Source of the DNA: Muribaculaceae bacterium
Lineage (GTDB): Bacteria; Bacteroidota; Bacteroidia; Bacteroidales; Muribaculaceae
Assembly (NCBI GenBank): GCA_017505535.1
Contig: JAFVPD010000030.1
Coordinates: forward strand, 124,001 to 188,000
Reading direction: 5' to 3'
DNA: 64,000 nt
The notes under the pieces are model-generated. The model saw nothing but the letters and a program-made list of their open reading frames with translations, was not told the origin of the DNA and made no database searches. This document shows positions 53,164-61,073 of the stretch, in pieces (position 1 is the first letter of the stretch; each line of letters starts with the position of its first letter). Position numbers and translations under genes: made by a program.

Positions 53164-55026
53164 ATGGCAAGTTTTCTGCAAGTAGAGAATCTCACAAAAA
53201 GTTACGGCGACCGCATTCTGTTTGCCGACGTAACTTTTGGCGTTAACGAAGGAGAGAAAATAGGTATTATCGCCAAAAACGGAACAGGGAAAAGTACCCT
53301 ACTCAATATTATAAGCCGAAAAGAGACTGCCGATAGTGGTAAAATAACCTTCAGGAACGATTTACGTGTGAGCATTCTTGACCAAATGCCCACATTTGAT
53401 GATAATGCTACTGTTATTGAAGCATGCATGCATGACAATAGCAAAATTGCGTCGATTATAAGCCTGTATGAGGAAGCATTACTATCGGGGAATAATGACA
53501 ATATAACCCGGGCTATGCAGCAAATGGACTCAGCCGGAGCATGGGACTATGAGGACCGCCTCAAACAATTACTCACACAGCTGAAGGTCCCCAATTTAAA
53601 TGCTCGCATTTCAAATATGTCGGGAGGTCAACGAAAGCGTGTAGCTCTGGCGAGAGTAATTCTTGAAGATCCGGAGTTGATTATTCTTGACGAGCCCACC
53701 AACCACCTTGACATTGAAATAATCGAGTGGCTTGAAGATTATCTTAAACGTTCTCGCGTCACATTATTAATGGTCACCCACGATCGTTATTTCTTGGACC
53801 GAGTGTGCAACAAAATAATCGAAATAGACAACAAACAGATCTACTCCTATGACGGCAACTACGACTACTATCTGAGACGCCGACGCGAGCGCATTGAAGC
53901 TATGACAGCCGAACTCGCTAAAGTGAAAAACACGCTACGCCGTGAACAAGAATGGATGAGCCGCCAACCACAAGCTCGTGCCGGCAAAGCCAAATATCGC
54001 ATTGACCAATTCTACGACCTAAAAGATCGTTCACGAGTTAATTTGCAAGAGGACAACATTAATCTTAATGTAAAATCGTCATATATAGGTTCTAAAATTT
54101 TTGAAGCCGTTGGGATTTCTAAGAAATTTGGCGACAAAATCATTCTCGATGATTTCACCTATACATTTGCCCGATATGAGAAATTAGGCATCATAGGCCA
54201 CAATGGAGCAGGAAAATCCACATTCATTAAACTCCTTCAAGGACTCATTCCCTCCGATTGCGGCGAGTGGAATGTAGGTGAAACCGTAAAATTTGGCTAC
54301 TATAGTCAAGATGGCATCGCATTTAACGAAAACAAGCGCGTTATTGATGCTATCACAGAGATTGCAGAAGATGTTGTTATCAATGGAGAGCGACATTACT
54401 CCCCTATGCAATTTCTCCAACACTTTTTATTTTCACCTGCCGATCAGCAAAAATATATTCACACTCTTAGCGGTGGTGAACGTAGCCGTCTTCACTTGGC
54501 ATCGGTACTGATGCGCTCGCCCAACTTCCTTATACTTGATGAGCCTACTAATGACCTTGACATCGTAACCCTTGGAATACTTGAGGAATACCTATGCTCA
54601 TTCAATGGTTGCTTGATTGTTATATCCCACGACCGCTACTTCCTTGACAATATCGTAGATCACTTGTTTGTATTTGAAGGTAACGGGAACATCAAGGACT
54701 TCCCGGGCAACTATAGCGATTATCGTAATTGGCTCTCAGAACAAGCAAAATTACAAACCCAAGCCTCTCCACAAGAAAAGCAAAAAAGCCAAGAAAAGCC
54801 CAAAACCGAGCGCACAGCGAAACTAACGTTCAAAGAACGAAAAGAATTTGAGCAACTCACTATTGAAATTGACCAACTGACTACTGAGAAAAATCAGCTT
54901 GACAACCTATTCAATAGCGGTCGGGAGATTCCCGACATAATAGAGAAATCAGCTCGATACAATGAAATTAAAGAACTCCTTGACGAAAAAGAACTTCGTT
55001 GGCTCGAACTCTCCGAAAAAGAATAA
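53164..55026 (+). CDS. ABC-F ATPase, Uup-like
   Basis: 620-aa soluble protein with two ABC cassettes and no membrane domain, of the ABC-F family that acts on ribosomes. Cassette 1 has GIIAKNGTGKSTLLN, MSGGQRKRVALARVI and ILDEPTNHLD. Cassette 2 has GIIGHNGAGKSTFIK, LSGGERSRLHLASVL and ILDEPTNDLD. The C-terminal about 80 residues form a charged coiled coil (FKERKEFEQLTIEIDQL), typical of Uup. ATG 53164 was chosen over an in-frame TTG at 53125 that lies in the terminator. A resistance role is possible in the family but not indicated. Confidence 0.92.
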   Translation: MASFLQVENLTKSYGDRILFADVTFGVNEGEKIGIIAKNGTGKSTLLNIISRKETADSGKITFRNDLRVSILDQMPTFDDNATVIEACMHDNSKIASIISLYEEALLSGNNDNITRAMQQMDSAGAWDYEDRLKQLLTQLKVPNLNARISNMSGGQRKRVALARVILEDPELIILDEPTNHLDIEIIEWLEDYLKRSRVTLLMVTHDRYFLDRVCNKIIEIDNKQIYSYDGNYDYYLRRRRERIEAMTAELAKVKNTLRREQEWMSRQPQARAGKAKYRIDQFYDLKDRSRVNLQEDNINLNVKSSYIGSKIFEAVGISKKFGDKIILDDFTYTFARYEKLGIIGHNGAGKSTFIKLLQGLIPSDCGEWNVGETVKFGYYSQDGIAFNENKRVIDAITEIAEDVVINGERHYSPMQFLQHFLFSPADQQKYIHTLSGGERSRLHLASVLMRSPNFLILDEPTNDLDIVTLGILEEYLCSFNGCLIVISHDRYFLDNIVDHLFVFEGNGNIKDFPGNYSDYRNWLSEQAKLQTQASPQEKQKSQEKPKTERTAKLTFKERKEFEQLTIEIDQLTTEKNQLDNLFNSGREIPDIIEKSARYNEIKELLDEKELRWLELSEKE

Positions 55027-55072
55027 TATTAGGACCTTGGATTACAACAATAAACAAAGAGAAAACCACTCG

Positions 55073-55288
55073 ACTCGCTCCTTGTGCAGGTCAAATGCAG
55101 AGTATATGAGCGTGAGCGAACTGTGTATGTCGGCTTTAGCCGGTACACGGTTGGTTATAAACCAAGTGAGACTCACCTCAAACCAAGTTTGAAGCGAATC
55201 TCACAAGTAGGATATTGAAATCTAACGATGTGCCCCAAAGTCGGTTGCGACCGCTAGAACAGCCAAAACCAAGAATCAACGGCACATC
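55073..55288. ncRNA. Candidate structured RNA, about 216 bases, unclassified
   Basis: No plausible gene covers this stretch, but it holds at least six exact helices. TCGCTC (55075-55080) can pair with GAGCGA (55114-55119). CTGTGTA (55121-55127) pairs with TACACGG (55144-55150) around CGGC (55131-55134) and GCCG (55139-55142). TTGGTT (55151-55156) pairs with AACCAA (55160-55165). GTGAGA (55166-55171) pairs with TCTCAC (55199-55204) around TCAAAC (55178-55183) and GTTTGA (55187-55192). GATGTGCC (55227-55234) pairs with GGCACATC (55281-55288) around CGGT-TGCG-ACCG (55242-55253). Strand is undecided; plus is favoured weakly. Size and hairpin density recall HEARO/omega RNAs of IscB-type elements, but no such nuclease gene is present. 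Confidence 0.6.
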
Positions 55289-55313
55289 AAAGTATGTCTA
55301 ACGTAAAAGATAG

Positions 55314-55508
55314 TTATGCTATCAAATTTGCAAGAGTGCCGAATGTGAAGAGTCTCAACGGCAAATTATCTGCAAGCATCGGTTGATTATCAAGGTATTT
55401 TGTAATGAGCGTAACACGAAGTTTTGCCCGAACATTCGGGTTTTGTAGCAGATTGAATAATTCTTCATCAATACGAGCATAAGCGATATTTGCTCTTAGG
55501 TTAGGCAA
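55314..55508 (-). pseudogene. Open fragment of an unrecognised gene at the island edge
   Basis: 64 codons open on the minus strand without an ATG start (the first codon is TTG). It reads protein-like: NLRANIAYARIDEELFNLLQ, then NPNVRAKLRVTLITKYLDNQ. The same frame stays open upstream into the end of the DUF262 gene but is shifted from it. It could be the C-terminal remnant of another accessory gene. Chance cannot be excluded, and no family was recognised. Confidence 0.3.
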
Positions 55509-55537
55509 TAGTAACCCTCTGACGTTTTTTATTAGCG

Positions 55538-57220
55538 TTAAATTGCATTTACTATACGATTTACTTCATTATATAATTCTTCTGCCATTATCTTAGTTCT
55601 TGTTTCCACTTTAAAGTTATCAACATTATCTCTATACCTATTTACAAGACTTCGGGCTGTCACAAAACTGGATTTTTCATAGACTTCTATTTTTTCGTTC
55701 AATGGTTTATCGCCACACAATCCATTTAGATTTACTTCTAGTGGCATGAGATTTCCAATAATTGCGTTCTCTCGATTTTGAGAATCCGGAAGTATGTGTT
55801 CAATCGTAAATGATGGGATTTCTACACGTCCTGATTTAATCTGTTCATGTATACTTAAGGCTAATTGAGCCCTTTGTTTACTCTTACTATCACGATAATA
55901 CTCACAGTGATTAGAATATCCTATCAACTTAAAAGTGTCTAGAAACTCCTTTTTTGTCGGCATACGGTTTCTCAAATGTTGTAAGAAATTTTTTAACACT
56001 TCTTGGCTATATTCATTTTCAATTTGAAAAGCATACTTCTGAACACCCTCAGAAATCTTATTTGACGTTTCTTTGCTAATAAGATTGTAACAAACGAAAA
56101 AGTATTGTATACATTTTAATACATTAACAAGATTTTCTTCCGAAATCAGACCTAATTCATTTTGATGTAATAGACTAAGGTAAATAGGTCTAAACAATAA
56201 ACTTCTATTAGTCTGCATAAATTTAAAAATCCTATCTATTTCAGAAAGTTGTTCTCCTTGAACGTTAGACTCGCATACAATTTGTTGATAATACTTAGCT
56301 TTAAGTTTTAAATCATCAAACAATAAGTTTACCTCTGCAATATTTGTATTTCTCTTAATCGTATCATATACGGCTCTATTCTTAGTAATACCTGAAATTC
56401 CATATTTATGTGCGACATAATGTTTCAGAAAACTCGAAAGGTTTTTACCTAATCTGTTTTCGAGTTCTTCTTTCCATGCTTGTCGTGCAATGTCTACATT
56501 GTTAACTGGAACCGTGTAACGTAATATGTAATTTTTAAGCAACTCATGATTTTCAAGATCTATACCTCTTGCATTGAGAATTTCAAATACTGTATATGCA
56601 TCTTCATCAGTAGTTCTAATATTGACATAATTAGCACTTATAAGCGAATTGCGGAAAGTAGCAACTTCTTTTGTATCTCGATTTGATAAATTTTCATAAA
56701 AATACTTCAAACATTCTTCGATTACATCATCTTGTTTCTTATTCGTAATACAGTTCGTTATTAGCAATTGCATCGTGTTGTATGGACTCTCTCTATTTGC
56801 AACATGAGAAACAAGATTCATAATGCAATTGTGTATGTCTGTATTCAAAGTACAAGAAGTATTATTGTTGATATTAGTAGTCTGGATATAAGACAATAAG
56901 CCTTGAAATAGGGCATCTTCATCTCGTTCTTTGAATATCTGTGCAATTACAACAAGAATCAGAACTATAGTTGTAATACGTTGCTGACCATCAACGATTT
57001 CATAATACTCGATATCATCGTTATTAGGGTTTGGTAGAGTATTTAACACTATACTTCCTAGGAAATGAGCCTTTCCGGTTCCTCTTAGGAAGTCTAAATC
57101 TTCCAATAAATTTTTCCAATTATCTGCTTTCCAAACGTACTTACGTTGGTTCCTAGGTATAGAATAAATCTTCTTGCCTAACAAAAAACTAATCTGTTGT
57201 TGATCTGCTTGAAATGCCAT
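55538..57220 (-). CDS. DUF262/DUF1524 protein, GmrSD-like defence nuclease
   Basis: 560-aa fusion of an N-terminal DUF262 domain (ParB-like NTPase; IPRNQRKYVW 21-30 and the hallmark DGQQR 77-81 in EIVDGQQRITTIVLIL) and a C-terminal DUF1524 HNH-type nuclease. The nuclease motif IEHILPDS has His475, followed by IGNLMPLEVNLN. This is the architecture of GmrSD-type, modification-dependent type IV restriction enzymes and relatives. It may cut phage DNA carrying modified bases. It lies 189 bases downstream of the restriction-modification operon, on the same strand, separated by gene debris. Confidence 0.85.
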   Translation of the reverse strand: MAFQADQQQISFLLGKKIYSIPRNQRKYVWKADNWKNLLEDLDFLRGTGKAHFLGSIVLNTLPNPNNDDIEYYEIVDGQQRITTIVLILVVIAQIFKERDEDALFQGLLSYIQTTNINNNTSCTLNTDIHNCIMNLVSHVANRESPYNTMQLLITNCITNKKQDDVIEECLKYFYENLSNRDTKEVATFRNSLISANYVNIRTTDEDAYTVFEILNARGIDLENHELLKNYILRYTVPVNNVDIARQAWKEELENRLGKNLSSFLKHYVAHKYGISGITKNRAVYDTIKRNTNIAEVNLLFDDLKLKAKYYQQIVCESNVQGEQLSEIDRIFKFMQTNRSLLFRPIYLSLLHQNELGLISEENLVNVLKCIQYFFVCYNLISKETSNKISEGVQKYAFQIENEYSQEVLKNFLQHLRNRMPTKKEFLDTFKLIGYSNHCEYYRDSKSKQRAQLALSIHEQIKSGRVEIPSFTIEHILPDSQNRENAIIGNLMPLEVNLNGLCGDKPLNEKIEVYEKSSFVTARSLVNRYRDNVDNFKVETRTKIMAEELYNEVNRIVNAI

Positions 57221-57258
57221 ATTTATATTCGATTGTTGATTTTATTATATTTTATTTT

Positions 57259-57279
57259 ACGGGTTGTAGTGCATCCCGT
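57259..57279. other. Small inverted repeat before the DUF262 gene
   Basis: ACGGG (57259-57263) and CCCGT (57275-57279) with an 11-base loop lie about 40 bases upstream of the DUF262 start. It is not followed by a T-run on the minus strand. It could be a leader hairpin or an operator. Confidence 0.35.
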
Positions 57280-57304
57280 TATTGTCCATTAGTAGTCTTA
57301 TGTT

Positions 57305-57391
57305 TTACTCTATTGCGAGCCAAGGAGTAAAATCAGACGCTTCATTTGCCCAAATATCACGCAAATCCCATTTTTCTAATCTTTCCGAATT
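57305..57391 (-). pseudogene. Relic of a DUF4268/PD-(D/E)xK-type nuclease N-terminus
   Basis: 29 codons bounded by in-frame stops encode ERLEKWDLRDIWANEASDFT followed by PWLAIE. This closely resembles the conserved opening of DUF4268/DUF91-like nucleases (LEKVDLRxIWxxEAxDFTxWLA). There is no start codon and no continuation, so it is a decayed fragment in the gap between the methyltransferase and the DUF262 gene. Confidence 0.55.
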
Positions 57392-57409
57392 TCATATAGT
57401 TTATGATAT

Positions 57410-58591
57410 TTATTTTATACCGATAAAATCACTCAATGGTCGTATTTTAGCACGATATGTATTTAACTTTTGCTTCAAATCAACTTTTCTCTTAAATTCT
57501 ATCGGTTTAGTAATATCGAAGTGGAGTACTATGTAATATGGTGCATGTTCAGGATTAAAACCGTATTCTCTCAATGTTTCGGCTGTCCATATTTGGAAAT
57601 GTCCCTTAGTCTTTAGACGATATAGTTCTGCATTTTCTCCGCCTGTATGCAGTAGAAGATACTGCAATCTTTCAAAGCCAGGAGTAACTAAAATAGAACC
57701 TTTGCTATCTCCTGCACGCAAATAACAAATACCGGTTTCAAGCATTTTCGTCCTTAAATCCGTTCGTGCATGATTAACTATAACCATAGTCTCATTAGGA
57801 TTTTCCGACATCTTGCGTAAAAATTTTGAAGCGACTTCGGGTGATTCGATTTCTTTGTGTCGTTTTACCCCAAGTTCTAAAAAATCTTTATCTTGGTCAA
57901 ATCCAATAAAATTCCGGTTAAGTAAATTTGCAGCAATCCCCGTTGTACAACTTCCTGCAAATGGGTCTAAAATTGTATCGCCCTCTTTTGTGGAAGCTAG
58001 TATAATCCGATACATCAATCGCAATGGTTTTTGGGTAGGGTGTTTCCCTTGTGTTTTCTCCCACAATCCTGTTGTTGGAATATTCCACACATCACTCATT
58101 CGTTTGCCACCATTTAGTTGATACATTAGTTCATTATTAAAATAGTGGCGTTTATCTTTCGCTTTCCTTGCCCAAATAATATATTCGGCAGAGAAATTAA
58201 AATGTGAATCAGATAAGGTGTATGGTGCATCAGGTTTATTCCAAACAATAATGTTTAGAATCTTGTACCCTAATTCAACCATACAATTTGCAACAGAATA
58301 TATATTGTGATATGTACCACTTACCCAAATAGTGCCATTATCTTTTAACCAATTGCGACACAAAGACAACCATTTATAATTAAAATCATTAATCTCTGTT
58401 AATGGTCTTTCTCTATCCCAATCGCCTTTATCAAAACATTTAACTCGACCTTTAGACTTCATTGTAAAACCTTTAGAAAGGAAGTACGGTGGGTCAGCAA
58501 ATATCATATCTACCGGCCGAACATTGTCGGCAAGTAGATTCATAGTATCGCCATTATATAAAGTAAAGTTGTCTGATTGATAAAACACCAT
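57410..58591 (-). CDS. Beta-class DNA methyltransferase (N6-adenine or N4-cytosine) with C-terminal extension
   Basis: 393-aa methyltransferase. Motif IV (ADPPY, 32-36) precedes the SAM-binding motif I (DPFAGSCTTG, 209-218), the order of the beta class (HinfI, RsrI, DpnA kind). HPTQKP (184-189) precedes motif I. The target-recognition region lies about 115-180. An unusual tail of about 140 residues (255-393, from the region of ARTDLRTKMLETGICYLRAG to LSDFIGIK) has no recognised domain. It is the last gene of the operon, 15 bases after the endonuclease gene, and should protect one strand or sequence context of the site. The specificity cannot be read off. Confidence 0.9.
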   Translation of the reverse strand: MVFYQSDNFTLYNGDTMNLLADNVRPVDMIFADPPYFLSKGFTMKSKGRVKCFDKGDWDRERPLTEINDFNYKWLSLCRNWLKDNGTIWVSGTYHNIYSVANCMVELGYKILNIIVWNKPDAPYTLSDSHFNFSAEYIIWARKAKDKRHYFNNELMYQLNGGKRMSDVWNIPTTGLWEKTQGKHPTQKPLRLMYRIILASTKEGDTILDPFAGSCTTGIAANLLNRNFIGFDQDKDFLELGVKRHKEIESPEVASKFLRKMSENPNETMVIVNHARTDLRTKMLETGICYLRAGDSKGSILVTPGFERLQYLLLHTGGENAELYRLKTKGHFQIWTAETLREYGFNPEHAPYYIVLHFDITKPIEFKRKVDLKQKLNTYRAKIRPLSDFIGIK

Positions 58592-58606
58592 AGAGTTTGA
58601 TAACTT

Positions 58607-60007
58607 TTATTTCCAGAAATCGAAGAGATTAGAAATTGCCCGTCTAAATAATTTTGGTGCCTTGATACCAAGAATTATTTTGCCTTTGTCATTTAATAAG
58701 AATCCGACTTCAATTTGTGCAATTTCTTCTTTGTGGCTACCATATAAAACAACAGTTCTCACAATGTGAAACTCAGGGTAGAATTTATTAAGATACATTT
58801 CATCGAACGAAGTATAATTGTTTAATTCTCTTATACCTTGCTCCATGTTTTGATATTTCTTCCCTTCAATAGTAATAACTTCGGTTTCCTTGATATCAAG
58901 TAAAACTAAATCAGGAATAAAAATAATCTGATCTTTATCTCCATTCTTGTAAGCCTCTCGGTCAGCATATTTCGCCAATGGAATATGTTGCCCATCTGAT
59001 GTGTGGAAATATCCTTTTTCACAACCAGCATGGTTCTCAAAAATAGAATAGCTTTCGGTAAAATTTTCAACTACAAGATGTATAAATATCGTTCCGAGTT
59101 TCTCTCCTTGATAATCGTAATGCCAATAATCCGTAGGTAAGGTTGCTTTCGGAACTGTTAAACTCTCCAAAGAAATGCCTATTTGATTCGCAATCTGTAT
59201 AAACTTATTACGGTTGCCAACATGACTTTGATTCAATCCATGCTGTGTAATTTCTATGCCTTTCTTCCAACCTAATTTACGAATAACTGCCGCAATAATA
59301 CTTAAAGCACCAATATTAGGGTCATGAGATAACGAACCGCTCTTAAATAATCTACCTGATATTTGTATTTTATCATCGGTTTTAGTTATTAAGATTGGAG
59401 TATTGCCTGCAGGCGCTTTTCTCATGCCTTTCTTAAACGCAATAATTTCATCAATCGAGGTAAAAGGCTTAAAAATATCATCATCTAACTTTTTACCCAA
59501 AATATCTACACCTAACGTTAATAATAGCCTTGTTCCAAAAATGTATGTCTCAGTTGGACTTTCTTTTTGACCTACTTGCAATGCATATAACATTACTTTC
59601 TTAGTTGTAGGATAAAAGTAATTAATGAACACAAATTTGGAACATCTTTGATAAACCCCTGTGTTTCGGCTTTCTTTATCATCTGTTTTAGTTTCCTCTA
59701 TGGCATATAATGGAATGTCTGTAGGCTTAGGTTGTTTTTCTTGATAATAAATTAGAAAATCAGTAAAACTCGAAGAGCCCGAAACAGTTTTAATATAAAT
59801 ATTATTAACCTTAGCACATGTAAAGCCAATTACTTTATACGTAAAGTCAAAACATTTGTTTTTATCTAATAATGGTATAATTCGTATGGTGTCGCCAAAA
59901 AATCCACAATCTTGGTCTTTCGCAAAATACGAAAAAATTGTTTGAAGAACTGATGTTTTAGGTCGTTCCTCAGTTAAAATCCATAAGTTTTTAGTTTCAT
60001 CATTCAT
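58607..60007 (-). CDS. Putative type II restriction endonuclease
   Basis: 466-aa protein of no recognised family, called an endonuclease from its place between three methyltransferase genes and from nuclease-like motifs. The N-terminal half shows FTDFLIYY (Asp83) and AIEETK (Glu105, Lys107), a possible PD-(D/E)xK site. The C-terminal half shows FIPDLVLLDI (Asp366, Asp371) and TIEGKK (Glu381, Lys383), a second possible site. Two sites on one chain would fit an enzyme cutting both strands of an asymmetric target. The gene overlaps the upstream methyltransferase gene by 8 bases. Confidence 0.7.
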   Translation of the reverse strand: MNDETKNLWILTEERPKTSVLQTIFSYFAKDQDCGFFGDTIRIIPLLDKNKCFDFTYKVIGFTCAKVNNIYIKTVSGSSSFTDFLIYYQEKQPKPTDIPLYAIEETKTDDKESRNTGVYQRCSKFVFINYFYPTTKKVMLYALQVGQKESPTETYIFGTRLLLTLGVDILGKKLDDDIFKPFTSIDEIIAFKKGMRKAPAGNTPILITKTDDKIQISGRLFKSGSLSHDPNIGALSIIAAVIRKLGWKKGIEITQHGLNQSHVGNRNKFIQIANQIGISLESLTVPKATLPTDYWHYDYQGEKLGTIFIHLVVENFTESYSIFENHAGCEKGYFHTSDGQHIPLAKYADREAYKNGDKDQIIFIPDLVLLDIKETEVITIEGKKYQNMEQGIRELNNYTSFDEMYLNKFYPEFHIVRTVVLYGSHKEEIAQIEVGFLLNDKGKIILGIKAPKLFRRAISNLFDFWK

Positions 60008-61067
60008 ATTTTGTCAAGATATATAATTGTTCGTTTATATGTTTCTTTGTCTTAGCTAATCCATTATTATTACTCTTAAACCTTAAGTATTCAAATTCTT
60101 CAAGAACAACATTGCCATATTTTGAAAGTATACTTATAATTTGCTCTTGAGGCATGATGCCTTCAGAATTATAGCTCAATACTAAATACTTAAACTTCGC
60201 ATTAGACGTTATGTATTCAAGGTCTCTTATTGCTGTTTTAGCATTACAGAAACTTGATTTTTTATTTCCGTAATCTCTCATACCTGTTACACCCCTAATA
60301 TTGGGGCTATCGTATGCAGCAATAGTTTCTACCAAATGGTAATTTGGCAAATACTGTCTTTCATTATATGGAGGGTCAAGATATAATATATCAACATTTA
60401 TATCATTAACTAAATCAAGGCTATTAGCACAATGCACATAATGAGGTTTCGTGTTAGGAATAATCTCAATAGGTCGCATATTAAGTCGCTTCACAGCACG
60501 AGGATCCCATTTTTTATGAAAAGCAGCATATACACCTGCTACATTGGCATAAAATGATATTGTCTCTATTAAACAAGCCAATAAAATGAAATACTCACTA
60601 GTTGTAATCAGCTCAGAATTTTTCCAATCTTCAATTTGAGTTCTAATTGCATCTATTCTTAAGCCGTTTTCATCACTGAAATACATTCTAGGCTGAGCTA
60701 AATCTTTGGTTCCCGATGGAGTATAATTATTATATATAAATCCTGCTACATCAGGTATCTCATTTAGACACTTTAACACAATTTCTAATGGAGTGGCAAA
60801 TAATGAACCATTAGAGGATAACTCTAACGTCTGAATCAAAGTTTTAAATTGAGGTTCTTCGCCATTTTCTATATATGCTTTTTGCAAACAATAAGACATA
60901 TACATTAGATCGGAACAATGAACCTCATAGCCTTTCTTTTTGTAAAATTTAGCTACATTAGTAGTTCCTGAGAAGAAATCAAAAAAGGAATTTCCGCTTA
61001 CACCATGCTTGGATAAAATTGAGAAAATTTTATCGATAATATTTTCTTTATTACCAATATATCTCAT
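60000..61067 (-). CDS. D12-class N6-adenine DNA methyltransferase (second)
   Basis: 355-aa alpha-class (Dam/D12) methyltransferase. It has the N-terminal MRYIGNKENIIDKIFSIL, SAM motif FFDFFSGTTNVAKFYKKKGY (28-47) and catalytic motif LYLDPPYNERQYLPNYH (DPPY 231-234). The stretch YDSPNIRGVTGMRDYGNKKS follows. This organisation resembles FokI/HpyAII-like D12 enzymes of type IIS systems, in which each strand of an asymmetric site needs its own methyltransferase. It lies 6 bases after the first D12 gene. Confidence 0.9.
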   Translation of the reverse strand: MRYIGNKENIIDKIFSILSKHGVSGNSFFDFFSGTTNVAKFYKKKGYEVHCSDLMYMSYCLQKAYIENGEEPQFKTLIQTLELSSNGSLFATPLEIVLKCLNEIPDVAGFIYNNYTPSGTKDLAQPRMYFSDENGLRIDAIRTQIEDWKNSELITTSEYFILLACLIETISFYANVAGVYAAFHKKWDPRAVKRLNMRPIEIIPNTKPHYVHCANSLDLVNDINVDILYLDPPYNERQYLPNYHLVETIAAYDSPNIRGVTGMRDYGNKKSSFCNAKTAIRDLEYITSNAKFKYLVLSYNSEGIMPQEQIISILSKYGNVVLEEFEYLRFKSNNNGLAKTKKHINEQLYILTKYE

Positions 61068-61073
61068 ATAAAA

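Noticed and set aside
55027..55313. Group II intron interpretation of the structured region.
   Set aside because: No domain V-like motif, no intron 5' signature and no maturase gene.
55294..55386. A 30-codon plus-strand frame (MSNVKDSYAIKFARVPNVKS...) directly after the structured RNA candidate, faintly like the start of plasmid mobilisation proteins.
   Set aside because: It is too short, overlaps the minus-strand fragment, and the resemblance is weak; not supportable as a gene.
57282..57536. An 84-codon plus-strand frame.
   Set aside because: It is antisense to the methyltransferase 3' end and the nuclease relic; composition is that of a shadow frame.
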